Shown here piece after piece: positions 44,307 through 54,514 of a stretch of 64,000 nt of DNA. Position numbers and translations under genes: made by a program. Below the pieces are notes generated by a model. It was given only the letters and a program-made list of their open reading frames with translations. It did not search any database and was not told the DNA's origin. This DNA is from Pseudomonas sp. R84. GTDB taxonomy: Bacteria; Pseudomonadota; Gammaproteobacteria; Pseudomonadales; Pseudomonadaceae. Numbering within the stretch: the first letter of the stretch is position 1; every line of letters starts with the position of its first letter. The stretch spans positions 2,903,501 through 2,967,500 of the forward strand of contig NZ_CP019426.1 in assembly GCF_009834515.1 (NCBI RefSeq), in the 5' to 3' direction.

Positions 44307-45281
44307 ATGGTTTCCGTGATCCGGCTTGAGCAGTTTGGCAATCAAGACGTACTGCAAATGCAGATAACCGATTGGCAGGCACCAGGGCCCGGTGAAGTCT
44401 GGCTTGAGCAGGAAGCGGTAGGTGTCAACTTTCTCGACGTGACCCAACGCAAGGGCGCGGTCGCGGTTCCTCTGCCTTCCGGCCTTGGACTGGAGGGCGC
44501 GGGACGTGTGGCTGCGATTGGTGCAGGTGTGAGCAACATCAGCGTCGGGGATCGTGTCGCCTACGCCACCGGGCCATTGGGGGCTTACGCCTCGGCGCGG
44601 CTCTTCCCCGCTGAGCGCCTGGTCAGAATTCCTGACTCCTTGTCATGCGATGAGGCAGCCGCAGTCATGTTCAAGGGCATCACCGCGCAGTACCTGTTGA
44701 AATCCACTTATCCCGTAGGGCCGGGTACCACCCTTCTGCTTTACGGGGTGGCGGGCGGTTTGGGGGCGATCATGGCGTCATGGGCCAAGCATCTGGGAGC
44801 GACGGTGATCGGTGTCGTGTCGAAGCAGGCCAGTGTCGAAAAAGCTCGGGCGTCGGGTTGTGATGAGGTGCTGGTGTTCGACGCCGAGACCCTGGCAGCG
44901 GACGTCGCGCGACTCACCGATGGACAGAAGGTCGATGTGGTGTATGACCCGATCGGGCGGTTGTCTTTTCAGGCGTCACTGGACAGCCTGCGTCCACGTG
45001 GTTTGATGGTGTCGTTCGGCGCCTCATCCGGTGCGCCGGCAGCGGTGGAACTGGCGACACTCAACAGCAAGGGCTCGCTGTTTTTGACGCGTCCCTCACT
45101 GGCCGCGCACACGGCAACGGTCGCTGAGTATCAGGCGCGCGCGCAAGATGTTCTGGCCGCTGTCGCAGCCGGTATTATCCAACCGCATATCTGGGCAAGC
45201 TATCCATTGGCCGATGCCGCGTTGGCCCATGCCGACCTGGAATCGGGCCGATCTTCAGGGGCGATCATTCTAAAACCATGA
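44307..45281 (+). CDS. Quinone oxidoreductase (zinc-independent MDR family)
   Basis: This 324-residue NADPH:quinone reductase of the medium-chain superfamily shows VNFLDVTQRKG, GLGLEGAGRVAAIG and the cofactor motif LLYGVAGGLGAIM. No structural-zinc cysteine cluster is present. AAAGGAGAG precedes ATG 44307. Its stop overlaps the LysR start by 4 nt, so the two genes are coupled. Confidence 0.9.
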   Translation: MVSVIRLEQFGNQDVLQMQITDWQAPGPGEVWLEQEAVGVNFLDVTQRKGAVAVPLPSGLGLEGAGRVAAIGAGVSNISVGDRVAYATGPLGAYASARLFPAERLVRIPDSLSCDEAAAVMFKGITAQYLLKSTYPVGPGTTLLLYGVAGGLGAIMASWAKHLGATVIGVVSKQASVEKARASGCDEVLVFDAETLAADVARLTDGQKVDVVYDPIGRLSFQASLDSLRPRGLMVSFGASSGAPAAVELATLNSKGSLFLTRPSLAAHTATVAEYQARAQDVLAAVAAGIIQPHIWASYPLADAALAHADLESGRSSGAIILKP

Positions 45282-46204
45282 ATCTCGATGTTTTGAGCAA
45301 TCAGCACGGCGACGAAATCGCTGCCTTCCTCGCCGTCGCCTCGCAGGGTTCCTTTGTCGCGGCGGGGCGGCTGCTGCAACGCCATCCGACGATCATCTCC
45401 AAGCGCCTTGCCGCCATGGAGCAACGCCTGGGTGTTCGCCTTGTCGAGCGCTCGACCCGCCGGGTGCGCATCACCGAGGCCGGCGCCCAACTCGAACAGC
45501 GCCTGCGCTCCGCCGTTGAGCTGATGAACGACGCGCAGCAGCAAGCGGCGCAGGGTGCCGGCGAAATTCGCGGCACGTTGCGCCTCGCATTGCCGGCTGC
45601 CATGGGCCGCCTCTGGCTGGGGCCGATGTTGCCGGAGTTTCTCAAGGCGCATCCGCAGGTCTCGATTATTGCCGACTACAGCGAGGGGCTGGTCGACATC
45701 ATCGAGCAGGGTTTTGACGCCGCCATTCGTATTGGCGAGCTGGAGGATAATCGGTTGATCGCGACGAAGCTTTGCGACCACCGGCGGATTCTGTGCGCCT
45801 CGCCAGCCTACCTCCAGGCCCATGGCGTGCCCGCAACACCTGAGGATTTACTTCAGCACAACTGCCTACGCTTCAGTGGGTTGGCATCTTTTCCGCTGTG
45901 GCGCCTTCATCGTGGTCATGAACTGCAAACCGTCAGCGTCAAAGGCAACCTGACCGCCAGTGACAGCGAGTCGCTGCTTGCCGCTGCCCGAGCAGATGCC
46001 GGCATTCTGGGCGCGGGAGACTGGTTGATGAGCCGCGATATCGCCGCCGGAAAGCTGATTCATGTCCTGCCTGACTGGCAACTCGACAGCGCTGGAGGCG
46101 TTTATCTGGTCAGACCATCGGCGCGGTTTCCAACGGCGGTGGTCGTCGCGTTCAAGCAATGGCTCGAAGCGAAGTTCGCGCCCGCGCCGCCGTGGGCTTT
46201 TTGA
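45278..46204 (+). CDS. LysR-family transcriptional regulator
   Basis: This 308-residue regulator has an N-terminal helix-turn-helix (GSFVAAGRLLQRHPTIISKR) and a C-terminal LysR substrate domain. It is translationally coupled (ATGA) to the quinone oxidoreductase. LysR genes are more often divergent; here it lies downstream, so it may control the upstream promoter. It ends 76 nt before the convergent methyltransferase. Confidence 0.9.
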   Translation: MNLDVLSNQHGDEIAAFLAVASQGSFVAAGRLLQRHPTIISKRLAAMEQRLGVRLVERSTRRVRITEAGAQLEQRLRSAVELMNDAQQQAAQGAGEIRGTLRLALPAAMGRLWLGPMLPEFLKAHPQVSIIADYSEGLVDIIEQGFDAAIRIGELEDNRLIATKLCDHRRILCASPAYLQAHGVPATPEDLLQHNCLRFSGLASFPLWRLHRGHELQTVSVKGNLTASDSESLLAAARADAGILGAGDWLMSRDIAAGKLIHVLPDWQLDSAGGVYLVRPSARFPTAVVVAFKQWLEAKFAPAPPWAF

Positions 46205-46280
46205 AAACTTGCAGTGGTGTGTGCTGATGGCGCGAGTGGCAGCAGACTCCAGTCTGCACCGCTGCGCGCCAACAGGGCGA

Positions 46281-47822
46281 TCAGACGATTCTCAACGCGC
46301 TCAGCACGATCAGTGATTGCTCGGCAAATGCCTGGGCCTGTTCGGTCAGCGCGGCGATGTTGGCTTCGGCGGTGGTCAACGCTTTGCCGTCCTTGACCAA
46401 CACTTCGTTTTGTTCGGCGATGACGCTCCACGCCAGTTGCGCCCACTCCGCCGGGTGCTGCTTGCCCTGACGGATCGCAATCAGGAACAGTTGCTGGAAA
46501 CGACTGACGGTAACGCCGCCACCGGTAACCGGGCTACTCAGCACCTGAATGTCGGCGTTGAGCAGCGCGCGCTTGCACAATTGCAGGTTGAACGCGGCGC
46601 AGCGTTCGTACACCAGCGCCTCGGCGGCTTCGCTCTGGCACGGGGCTACCGCGCCCATACTGACCAGGATGGCGATGGCCTGTTCGAGATCGTCATAGGC
46701 CATTGGTGACACCGCATCGAGCAACTGCTGCATCGTTTTGGCTTCATACGTCTGGCCGGCGAGTGCATCGAGGACCGGGCCATAAATTTCCGCTTGCAGT
46801 GATGCTTCGCCAGCCGGGCCGGTGACGCTGGACGCTACGTTTTCTGTCGGTTGCATCAGGACAAAACGCGTACTGAGCATGCGCGACCGGCGCTCGGTCG
46901 CGCTGAGTCGGTTGGCACCGCGCACGTACAGGTCGCGACGGAAAGCCTGGTTGACGAAGTAGTCACGCGCCTGCTCGCGCATCACCGGGTGTTCGATCCC
47001 GTCGAGAAAGGCCAGGCCTTCGGCGCTCAGGTTGAGTACGTCGACCGAATCCAGCGGCACCGCCGTCGTGACGTAATCTAGCTTGGCCGGGGCCAGCGCA
47101 TCGACCATGTCGGCGAAATACATGCAGTTCCAGTCGCGATTGAAATATTCGTGGGCGACGTATTGGCGATCCTGACCTTTGATGGTCTGCAGGCGCGCGC
47201 CCAGGCTTGGCGCAGCAATGGCGTACTTGGGGTTGGCCGCCAGCAGCGCTTCGGAAAACTGCAACGCGGCATCGATGCGCTGATCGGCCCGCGTCGAGTG
47301 ATTGGCAAAGCGGTCATGCAGGCTGAACAACTGGCGCAACGGCGCTGCAGGCGACCAGCCCGGGAAGGCGTTGTAGCTGACGTACAGATGACCACCCGGT
47401 TTGAGGTGGCGGCGGGCGAATTCGACAATCAGCTTCTGGTTGTCACGGCTGACCCAGGTCCAGATGCCATGCAGGCTGATGCTGTCGAACTGCGGCAGAT
47501 CATGACGCGCCAACAGTTGCTCGAAGCTGTCGTCATACAGCCGCGCACCGTTGTTGCCCAGCGCTGCGAGTTCAATGGCATGGGCCGCCTGACCGGGGTG
47601 GAAGTCGGTACCGACGAAGCCTGCCGGGTTGGCGGTGGCGTGGATATTGATCGACACACCCTGACCAAAACCGAGTTCGCAGTGATAGCCGTCGGGATTG
47701 TCCAGACCGGCAAAGCCGCGCAACAACAGGCAGTAACGCTGGAAAACCGGATTGATTTCCCGGCTATAGCTGTAGGTGTAGCCTTCGTCGGTGAAATAAC
47801 CTTCGTTCCAGGCATTGCTCAT
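46281..47822 (-). CDS. Class I SAM-dependent methyltransferase with regulatory domain
   Basis: This 513-residue protein has a Rossmann methyltransferase domain (HCELGFGQGVSINIHATANP; FDSISLHGIWTWVSRDNQ) and a C-terminal MethyTransf_Reg-type domain. I start at ATG 47822 because AGAGG precedes it; an ATG eight codons upstream lacks a ribosome binding site. The methyl acceptor is unknown. Confidence 0.85.
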   Translation of the reverse strand: MSNAWNEGYFTDEGYTYSYSREINPVFQRYCLLLRGFAGLDNPDGYHCELGFGQGVSINIHATANPAGFVGTDFHPGQAAHAIELAALGNNGARLYDDSFEQLLARHDLPQFDSISLHGIWTWVSRDNQKLIVEFARRHLKPGGHLYVSYNAFPGWSPAAPLRQLFSLHDRFANHSTRADQRIDAALQFSEALLAANPKYAIAAPSLGARLQTIKGQDRQYVAHEYFNRDWNCMYFADMVDALAPAKLDYVTTAVPLDSVDVLNLSAEGLAFLDGIEHPVMREQARDYFVNQAFRRDLYVRGANRLSATERRSRMLSTRFVLMQPTENVASSVTGPAGEASLQAEIYGPVLDALAGQTYEAKTMQQLLDAVSPMAYDDLEQAIAILVSMGAVAPCQSEAAEALVYERCAAFNLQLCKRALLNADIQVLSSPVTGGGVTVSRFQQLFLIAIRQGKQHPAEWAQLAWSVIAEQNEVLVKDGKALTTAEANIAALTEQAQAFAEQSLIVLSALRIV

Positions 47823-47961
47823 GGGTGCAGCCTCTTGAATCGTCATTGAAAGTAGCTTTTACGGGACGGACTTGCATCGTTGAAACCTCTCGCCGTCCAC
47901 ACAGGATGTTGTCGGCAGGATATGACCGTTCGATAGGGGGCATGCGGATATTTCGCCGGGG

Positions 47962-48471
47962 TTATTGATGATCGGACCTGGGCGCTCCTGACAAACGCAC
48001 GCCCATCTCAAAGGCGCGGGTCTCGAAGCCGAACTCGGCATACATGCGCACCGCGCGCTCGTTGAATGGCCAGACCGTCAGGCGCAAGTCCTGTGCATTC
48101 TGCTCGATGGCCCAGTCCTTGATCCGTTGAATCAGCGCGCGGCCAATGCCTTTGCCCCAGAACGGCTCGGCGACACACACCGAACCGATGCGAACAACAT
48201 TCTGCGGTTGCATCAACGGCCCGGAACTGGCGGACAGGTTGGCCGTAATGAACGCGACGGGACGGTCACCGGCGCTGGCAATGAAGACGATCTGACCGGG
48301 CTTCTCGAAAACACCAGACCAGTGCGGCAAGTCGCGGACAAAATCTTCGGTCGCGGCGGCGTAGATATCTGGGCGGGCGGCGTGGTGAACCGAATTGAGC
48401 AATTGGCCCAGTTCGCACATCGCCAGAGCATCTTCGGCGGTGGCGGTTCGGTAGGTAATGACTTCTTCCAT
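47962..48471 (-). CDS. GNAT-family N-acetyltransferase
   Basis: This 169-residue acetyltransferase has RIGSVCVAEPFWGKGIGRAL as acetyl-CoA loop and FNERAVRMYAEFGFETRAF at the end. I start at ATG 48471 (MEEVITYRTA), nine bases after AGGAG. It lies downstream of the bleomycin-resistance-like gene, 52 nt apart on the same strand. The substrate is unknown. Confidence 0.87.
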   Translation of the reverse strand: MEEVITYRTATAEDALAMCELGQLLNSVHHAARPDIYAAATEDFVRDLPHWSGVFEKPGQIVFIASAGDRPVAFITANLSASSGPLMQPQNVVRIGSVCVAEPFWGKGIGRALIQRIKDWAIEQNAQDLRLTVWPFNERAVRMYAEFGFETRAFEMGVRLSGAPRSDHQ

Positions 48472-48523
48472 GAATGGCGCTCCTGTGTTGTTCGGCAATC
48501 GTAGCGTTGCGTCAGGGTAAAGC

Positions 48524-48946
48524 TCAAATTGCTCGTTCACCCAAGCGTTCTACCAGTCTGATCAGATACCCATCGGGATCCTGAACGATGAATTCGCGTT
48601 GGCCGACTTCAATGTTGTCAGCGCGATACCAAGTGTCTTGGCAATCACGGTAAAGCGCAAAACCTGCCTGCCCGAGAAGACGGATGATCGAAGCGACTTC
48701 GGCAACATCGATCTGCAGGTTGATGCCGCGTCCGAAGGGCTTGCTTAGCGGTGCCGTCAACCATTGGCCGGCATCTGGATCAACTTGTTCGAGCATGACC
48801 TGTGCGCCATTCAGATTCAGGTAGGCGAAACCGTCTTCGGGCCGCTGATAAGCGATGCTGAATCCCAGGCAAGACACCCAGAACCGCAGGCTGTCTTGCA
48901 GGTTGCTCACCATCAATTCCGGGACCAGTCTGTTGCGTTCGAGCAT
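48524..48946 (-). CDS. Bleomycin-resistance-like VOC protein
   Basis: This 140-residue VOC protein (LVPELMVSNLQDSLRFWVSCLG; REFIVQDPDGYLIRLVERLG) resembles the Ble family, which sequesters glycopeptide antibiotics. Dimeric drug-binding cannot be confirmed from sequence, and many chromosomal members have other roles. It is followed by the GNAT gene. Confidence 0.83.
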   Translation of the reverse strand: MLERNRLVPELMVSNLQDSLRFWVSCLGFSIAYQRPEDGFAYLNLNGAQVMLEQVDPDAGQWLTAPLSKPFGRGINLQIDVAEVASIIRLLGQAGFALYRDCQDTWYRADNIEVGQREFIVQDPDGYLIRLVERLGERAI

Positions 48947-49252
48947 GAGGTGACTTCCGTTTCGAGTTGTAAACTGTGATCAAAGTCGATCGGTTGAATC
49001 CTTCGTAAGCGTCGTATCCTGCGGTAAACCGGCTGAATAAAACATCCCGGCGGCTATCGGCATTTCACCGAGAACGTCCGAAGCAGGGTGCACCTGGGTC
49101 GCTTTTTCAGGAAAATCTGTGCATTGAATGTTTTTACGTCAGGCGAATAATCGAGCGCTCGAAACCTTTTGGAATGAGCACTGTATGGAAATTTTCCGCG
49201 TTGATTCTGACGACATCTATCGTTTACGGACGGCTGCCTCAAGGAGTCGCCC
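48947..49252. other. 306-nt gap before panB
   Basis: The gap lies between two divergent starts and must hold promoters for both. I see no convincing ORF, no strong inverted repeat and no known riboswitch. Confidence 0.4.
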
Positions 49253-50068
49253 ATGAGCCTGCATACCCGCACCAAACGCCTGACCGTGCCGCAACTGGTC
49301 GCGATGAAAGGCCAACAGAAAATCGTCTCGCTGACGGCGTACTCCAGCAGTATCGCCAGACTGATCGACCCGATCGTCGACTTCATTCTGGTCGGCGATT
49401 CCACGGCCATGGTCGGTTATGGCCGCGCCTCGACGCTGAGCATGCAGCTCGAAGAAATCATCGGCCACACGCGGGCGGTGGTCGATAGCACGCGCCTGGC
49501 CTGTGTGGTGGCCGACATGCCGTTTGGCAGTTATCAGGAATCCAGTGAACAGGCCTTTCGCAATTGCGCTCAGGTGCTGGCGCGGACAGGTTGTGATGCG
49601 GTGAAGCTGGAGGCCAACAAGACCTTGGCGCCGACGGTCGAGTTTCTCGTGGCGCGCGGGATTCCGGTCATGGCCCATGTCGGGTTGATGCCGCAGTTCG
49701 TCAATGTCATGGGCGGTTTCAAGGCTCAGGGCCTGACGGCTGAAACCGGTGCAGTGATTGCCGAAGATGCCCGGGCCAATCTAGAGGCAGGCGCTTTCGC
49801 TTTGTTGCTCGAAGGTGTGGCCGAGGGCGTGGCGCGGCAGATTACCCTGGAGTCGAAAATGCCCACCATCGGCATTGGCGCCTCACCGGCCTGCGACGGG
49901 CAGGTGCTGGTCACCGAAGATGTGCTCGGCCTGGGCGGTGAGCATCTGCCGCGTTTCGTCAAACGCTACGCCGATGTCGGCGCAGTGATCAGTGAGGCCT
50001 GCGCGCAGTTTGCTGAGGATGTGCGCCATGGGCGGTTTCCGGAAGCGCGGCATTGTTATGGACTCTGA
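49253..50068 (+). CDS. panB: 3-methyl-2-oxobutanoate hydroxymethyltransferase
   Basis: This 271-residue enzyme transfers a hydroxymethyl group to ketoisovalerate for pantothenate synthesis. Family motifs are [43 protein letters not shown] and [16 protein letters not shown] is well placed before ATG 49253. PanC is not adjacent, so this may be a second panB copy with a specialised role. Its stop abuts the stop of the convergent MocR gene. Confidence 0.9.
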   Translation: MSLHTRTKRLTVPQLVAMKGQQKIVSLTAYSSSIARLIDPIVDFILVGDSTAMVGYGRASTLSMQLEEIIGHTRAVVDSTRLACVVADMPFGSYQESSEQAFRNCAQVLARTGCDAVKLEANKTLAPTVEFLVARGIPVMAHVGLMPQFVNVMGGFKAQGLTAETGAVIAEDARANLEAGAFALLLEGVAEGVARQITLESKMPTIGIGASPACDGQVLVTEDVLGLGGEHLPRFVKRYADVGAVISEACAQFAEDVRHGRFPEARHCYGL

Positions 50069-51469
50069 TTACGCCGGATGTTCTGTGCCGATAGCTTGCG
50101 CCAGTTGTTTCACCGCGTGGCCGATGTCCTTTTCCCAGTCGAGGGTGTAGCTCAGGCGCAGGTGCTGCTTCCAGGCGCCTTGCTGGCTGAAGATTTCGCC
50201 GGGGGCGATGACGATCCGCTCGGCCAGCAGGCGCTCGAACACCCGTTGCATGTCGATCGCCCGCACAGCCTTGAGCCAGAAGCTCGCACCGCCCTGAGGG
50301 GCGACTACCTGCCACTGGCCGCTACCGTGCTTTTCCAGCAAGGTCTGCAGCTGTTGCATGCGCTTGACCAACAGTGCGCGCAGCATAGTCAGGTGCTGGT
50401 CAATGCGCCTGGAGTTGTAAAGTCTGGCAATCGCTTTCTGCCGCATCGGCGAGAGACGAAATCCGCGCTGCATAAACAGTCGATGAAATTGCGCGGTCTG
50501 CTGGCGACACAGCACGTAGCCGTACGGCGCTTCGCCGCCAATGATCTTGTCGAACGTCGAGAACACCAGCAGCTTGTCCGGGTTGGCAAAATCGCGATAG
50601 CGCGCGGGTGAATCGGAGAAACACAACTCGCCCCAAGCATCGTTTTCGAACAGCCAGACATCGCGCTCGGCCAGCCAGTGACAGATCTGCTGTTTATCCT
50701 GTGCCGGCATCAACTGGCCTTGGGGAATATTCACCGTGGAGGACAGCACCGCCAGGCGCACCGGTTCGCGCGTGAGCAGTTCGTTGAACGCAGGCAAGTT
50801 GAAGCGGCCGTCTTCGCCGAGGGGCATCTCGATGACGCGGATGTTGGCAGCCTGCAATTGGCGCAGAATCGCCCATGAGCAGGGCGACTCCACCAATGCC
50901 ACGCTGCCAAAGAGGTTCAAGGCGCTGAGCGACAATTCCAGCACGCTGCGCAGGTCCGCGCCGATATACACCTGCTCGGCCTGCCAGTGGTCGTGAGTGG
51001 AGCGCGTATAGCGTTCAGCCAGGGCCGCGCGCAATTCGGGTTCACCTAGGGGCTGATAAAGCGGTGCGTGCGAGTGCGGGTATTGGCGGGTCAGTTCGCG
51101 CTCGATCGTCAACAGCGGACCTTGAAGCGACAACAGCATCGCCGGGGCATCGCTGCTCAGGGCCAGCATGGCCGGCTGACGGGCACTGGCGAAGACGTTG
51201 TCCAGCAGGCTGTCTGCGCTGCCTGTCACACGCGCCGCCGGTGTTGCCCGGGTGAAATAACCGAACCTGGCTTTGGCCTGGATTCTGCCTTCGTCCTCAA
51301 GCAGTGCATAGGCGTATTTGGTCGTCGACACCGAAACGCCAAGGCGCAGGGCCAGTTGTCGCAAGGACGGCAGTTTCTGTTCAGTCGTGCCACTTGAGGC
51401 CTCTATCAATCCGACGAGGTAGTGGTAGACATCCTGATAGGCAAATGACACGTCCTTGCGTAACGTCAA
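50069..51469 (-). CDS. MocR-type GntR regulator with aminotransferase domain
   Basis: This 466-residue protein combines an N-terminal GntR winged helix (KLPSLRQLALRLGVSVSTTKYAYALLEDEG region, residues 32-61) with a fold-type I aminotransferase-like domain. The PLP lysine candidate is in FSTFDKIIGGEAPYGY. The start is TTG 51469, because AAGGAG lies seven bases upstream and no ATG fits. It is convergent with panB, with no intergenic bases. Confidence 0.87.
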   Translation of the reverse strand: MTLRKDVSFAYQDVYHYLVGLIEASSGTTEQKLPSLRQLALRLGVSVSTTKYAYALLEDEGRIQAKARFGYFTRATPAARVTGSADSLLDNVFASARQPAMLALSSDAPAMLLSLQGPLLTIERELTRQYPHSHAPLYQPLGEPELRAALAERYTRSTHDHWQAEQVYIGADLRSVLELSLSALNLFGSVALVESPCSWAILRQLQAANIRVIEMPLGEDGRFNLPAFNELLTREPVRLAVLSSTVNIPQGQLMPAQDKQQICHWLAERDVWLFENDAWGELCFSDSPARYRDFANPDKLLVFSTFDKIIGGEAPYGYVLCRQQTAQFHRLFMQRGFRLSPMRQKAIARLYNSRRIDQHLTMLRALLVKRMQQLQTLLEKHGSGQWQVVAPQGGASFWLKAVRAIDMQRVFERLLAERIVIAPGEIFSQQGAWKQHLRLSYTLDWEKDIGHAVKQLAQAIGTEHPA

Positions 51470-51495
51470 TGCTGCGCTCCTTGAATGTCAGTGTG

Positions 51496-52038
51496 TCAGC
51501 GTCGGGTGCATTGAGGTTTTCGCACATCGGCCAGTTCAGCCAGAAACGCTGAAATCTGCTGGGGGCCGCGCACGTGAATGACCGGGATCTGCGGTCCGAC
51601 GGTAGCACGTATTGCTTCAATGCTCGGGCGATTGATACGGTCAAAATTCCACACGTATTTCAGGAAATGCAGAAAGGCTCGGTTCAGACGCTCGGTGCAG
51701 CCCAACGGCAAATCAGCGCGTGGGCGATTCAGTGCGCTGCGCAGAATGACCCGCTTGATGCAGGTCAACCGTGGCGTATCCAGCCAGATAACCAGCTCGG
51801 CACGGGGCAGGCGCAGATCGAGGGTTTGCCGCGAATAATTGCCTTCGCAGATCCAGGCGTCGCCCGCCACGGCTTGGCGAACCCGTTCGCGGAACACTTC
51901 ATTGTCCGGCTCTACCCAGTCCGGTTCCCAGAACAGCGGGTCGAGGTGAATCACTGGCAGACCCAGGCGCCTGCCCATCTCGCGAGCAAGGGTGGATTTG
52001 CCGCTGCCCGAGTTGCCCAGAATGACGATGCGTTGCAT
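51496..52038 (-). CDS. P-loop kinase, adenylate kinase-like (FlaR/topology modulation type)
   Basis: This 180-residue protein has a Walker A motif (GNSGSGKSTLAREMGRRLG) and the ICEGNYSRQTLDLRLPRAEL segment of the adenylate-kinase-like topology-modulation family. It is probably a small nucleotide or nucleoside kinase. It lies 26 nt upstream of the MocR gene on the same strand and may be co-transcribed. I use ATG 52038. Confidence 0.82.
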   Translation of the reverse strand: MQRIVILGNSGSGKSTLAREMGRRLGLPVIHLDPLFWEPDWVEPDNEVFRERVRQAVAGDAWICEGNYSRQTLDLRLPRAELVIWLDTPRLTCIKRVILRSALNRPRADLPLGCTERLNRAFLHFLKYVWNFDRINRPSIEAIRATVGPQIPVIHVRGPQQISAFLAELADVRKPQCTRR

Positions 52039-52135
52039 GTGCAAATCCCTTGCTGCAAAAAGCCGCCAAGTCTAAATCAAGCGCCTCCGCAATTCTGAAA
52101 AAAACGCTCTGGGCGGTGGGGGCCGAGTGGCAACC

Positions 52136-52162
52136 AGAAAAAAGCCCGGCGAAAGCCGGGCT
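52136..52162 (-). terminator. Intrinsic terminator of the hemerythrin gene
   Basis: AGCCCGGC (52143-52150) pairs with GCCGGGCT (52155-52162) around a 4-nt loop. Read on the minus strand the stem is followed by a T-run. Confidence 0.85.
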
Positions 52163-52179
52163 CGTCAGCTTTCAACGGG

Positions 52180-52656
52180 TTAAGCAGCCATGTTTCCGGC
52201 GGCCATTTCCTTTTTGCAACTGGCCTTCATGGCCTCCATCTGCGCACCCAGTTCTTCAAGTTTTTCCTTGCCCAAGAGCTTTTTCGCCTGAGGAAACATT
52301 TCCGTTTCTTCCTCTTCGATATGGTGTTCAAGCAGTTCCTTGACCACTTTCACCCGACCGGAAAACTCCGGTGTGCCGGGGTCGGTCAGCTTCAGATCGG
52401 GCAGCACCAGTGAGTCGACGGTGCGGTGTTCTTCCTTGGCCTCGAAATACATGACGTCCTGTTCCTTGCTGCCGGCGGCCTTGAAGGCGGGGTAGAGGAT
52501 TTCCTCTTCGAGTCGGGTATGGATGGAAATTTCCATTTCCAGCTTGCCCAGCAGCTCGACACGTTTTTTCAGCGCGCGCTCGGTCGAGTCGCTCAGTTGG
52601 CTCAGGATATCTTTGACTTTGGCATGATCGGCTTTGAGAAGGTCGATGGCGTTCAT
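52180..52656 (-). CDS. Hemerythrin HHE domain protein
   Basis: This 158-residue helical protein has the di-iron ligand pattern His11 (DHAKVKD), His46 and Glu50 (IHTRLEEE), His77 (EEHRTVD) and His111 or His112 (LEHHIEEEE). Such proteins sense or store O2 or NO and are often stress induced. It has its own terminator and is divergent from the Zn-alcohol dehydrogenase gene. Confidence 0.87.
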   Translation of the reverse strand: MNAIDLLKADHAKVKDILSQLSDSTERALKKRVELLGKLEMEISIHTRLEEEILYPAFKAAGSKEQDVMYFEAKEEHRTVDSLVLPDLKLTDPGTPEFSGRVKVVKELLEHHIEEEETEMFPQAKKLLGKEKLEELGAQMEAMKASCKKEMAAGNMAA

Positions 52657-52971
52657 GGGATTGCCTCTGCTGTCACGGAGTGGACACAGGCCGTTTTCTC
52701 ACGGATCTGTGAATGCCCTGACTCAACCGCATTTGCCGTGCCAGTTCGTGGCAAATGTTCAAGCGCTATGGATCAAGGGCTTGCGCGGTCAGAGGCAAAA
52801 AGCCTTCGTGCAGCCTGCATGAAGCGGGGAGCGCAGGCATTGCAGATCACCGCTTCGCAGCAATTCATGGCCCGCTGATCCGAATGTGCGAAAGCCTTCT
52901 GAACTCGTTTTGGCGTTGCCCTGCCGTATGGAAACAGCAGCCATTTCACTCAAATGATCGAGGAACTCACC
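52657..52971. other. 315-nt divergent gap
   Basis: It lies between the hemerythrin start and the alcohol dehydrogenase start on the opposite strand and should contain both promoters. I see no reliable ORF or strong repeat. Confidence 0.4.
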
Positions 52972-54198
52972 ATGCGAGCAATGACCTATCACGGCGCCCA
53001 TGACGTCAGAGTCGAAACCGTGCCGGACCCGAAACTGGAAGCCGCCGACGACATCATTCTGCGGGTGACGGCCACGGCGATTTGCGGCTCGGATCTGCAC
53101 CTGTATCGGGGCAAGATCCCGACGGTCGAGCATGGCGATATCTTCGGCCATGAGTTCATGGGCATCGTCGAGGAAACCGGTTCGGCGGTGACCGCAGTGC
53201 AGCGCGGTGACCGGGTGGTGATTCCGTTCGTGATTGCATGCGGCGACTGTTTTTTCTGTCAGCAGGAACTGTATGCCGCGTGCGAAACCACCAATACCGG
53301 CCCCGGCTCGGCAATGAACAAGAAAATCATCCCGCCACCCGCCGCGCTGTTTGGCTATAGCCGTCTGTACGGTGGAATCCCTGGAGGCCAAGCGGAACTG
53401 GTGCGGGTGCCGAAGGCCAATATGGGGCCGTTCAAAGTGCCGGGGACACTCTCGGACGAGAAGGTGTTGTTCCTTTCGGACATTCTGCCAACCGCCTGGC
53501 AAGCCGTGACCAATACTGGCATCGGTCAGGGTTCAAGCATTGCGATTTATGGTGCCGGACCGGTTGGCCTGCTCAGCGCGGCATGCGCGAAGATGCTCGG
53601 CGCCGAGCGCATTTTCATGGTCGATCACCACCCATATCGGCTTGACTACGCGCAACGCACCTACGGCGTGATACCGATCAACTTCGATGACGACGATGAC
53701 CCGGCAGATACCATCATTCGCCAGACTCCGGGCAGTCGTGGCGTCGATGCAGTAATTGATGCCGTAGGGTTTGAAGCCAAGGGCAGCACCACCGAAACGA
53801 TCCTCGCCACCCTCAAGCTAGAAGGCAGCAGCGGCAAAGCGTTGCGCCAGTGCATTGCTGCCGTGCGTCGAGGTGGGGTAGTGAGCGTGCCGGGCGTGTA
53901 TTCGGGCTTCATCCACGGCTTTCTGTTTGGCGATGCCTTCGACAAAGGACTAACGTTCAAAATGGGCCAGACCCATGTGCAGCGCTACTTGCCCGAGTTG
54001 CTCGGCTACATCGAAACCGGCGCATTGCAACCCGAAGCGATCATCACTCATCGACTGTCCCTTGAGCAGGCCGCCGAGGGTTACAAGATCTTTGACAAGA
54101 AAGAGGAAAACTGCCGCAAGGTCATTCTGACCCCCGGCAGCAGTGAAGTGCCGCTGGCGCAGATGGAGGAGATGCCGCCGCTGGTGCCCGCCAGTTAA
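52972..54198 (+). CDS. Zinc-dependent alcohol dehydrogenase (formaldehyde dehydrogenase-like)
   Basis: This 408-residue medium-chain dehydrogenase has catalytic zinc residues in AICGSDLH and GHEFMG and the structural zinc cysteines near CGDCFFC. The cofactor motif is [19 protein letters not shown]. It lacks features of glutathione-dependent class III enzymes and resembles the FdhA/glutathione-independent group. GAGGA lies before ATG 52972. Substrate is not established. Confidence 0.85.
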   Translation: MRAMTYHGAHDVRVETVPDPKLEAADDIILRVTATAICGSDLHLYRGKIPTVEHGDIFGHEFMGIVEETGSAVTAVQRGDRVVIPFVIACGDCFFCQQELYAACETTNTGPGSAMNKKIIPPPAALFGYSRLYGGIPGGQAELVRVPKANMGPFKVPGTLSDEKVLFLSDILPTAWQAVTNTGIGQGSSIAIYGAGPVGLLSAACAKMLGAERIFMVDHHPYRLDYAQRTYGVIPINFDDDDDPADTIIRQTPGSRGVDAVIDAVGFEAKGSTTETILATLKLEGSSGKALRQCIAAVRRGGVVSVPGVYSGFIHGFLFGDAFDKGLTFKMGQTHVQRYLPELLGYIETGALQPEAIITHRLSLEQAAEGYKIFDKKEENCRKVILTPGSSEVPLAQMEEMPPLVPAS

Positions 54199-54260
54199 AT
54201 CGAGCTTGAACAGCGGGGCGCTGCCGGTGGCAAGCCCCGCACGACAGCGAATGAATCAGG

Positions 54261-54464
54261 TTACGACGACGCGTTATGACTGACATGCTTGGGCCCCGCC
54301 AACGCCCAGGCAATCAAGCCGAACAGCGGCACAAACACGATCAGCACAATCCATACACCTTTGTTGCTCGATTTCCCCTCACTCTTGCGCACCCGATTGA
54401 TGGCCCAGAGTTCGATTAGCAGAAGAACTGCCGCCAGTACGATCCACACGGTTTCGATTTGCAT
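54261..54464 (-). CDS. PLD nuclease N-terminal domain protein
   Basis: This 67-residue membrane protein has two hydrophobic helices (VWIVLAAVLLLIELWAINRV and VWIVLIVFVPLFGLIAWAL) joined by a basic loop, matching the PLDc_N domain found alone in many bacteria. It follows the dehydrogenase gene in convergent orientation. The function is unknown. Confidence 0.82.
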   Translation of the reverse strand: MQIETVWIVLAAVLLLIELWAINRVRKSEGKSSNKGVWIVLIVFVPLFGLIAWALAGPKHVSHNASS

Positions 54465-54514
54465 TGGCTACCTCCTGATGGTCTGTTCGTTAGGTGGCGT
54501 GCGGTGCGACGGGT

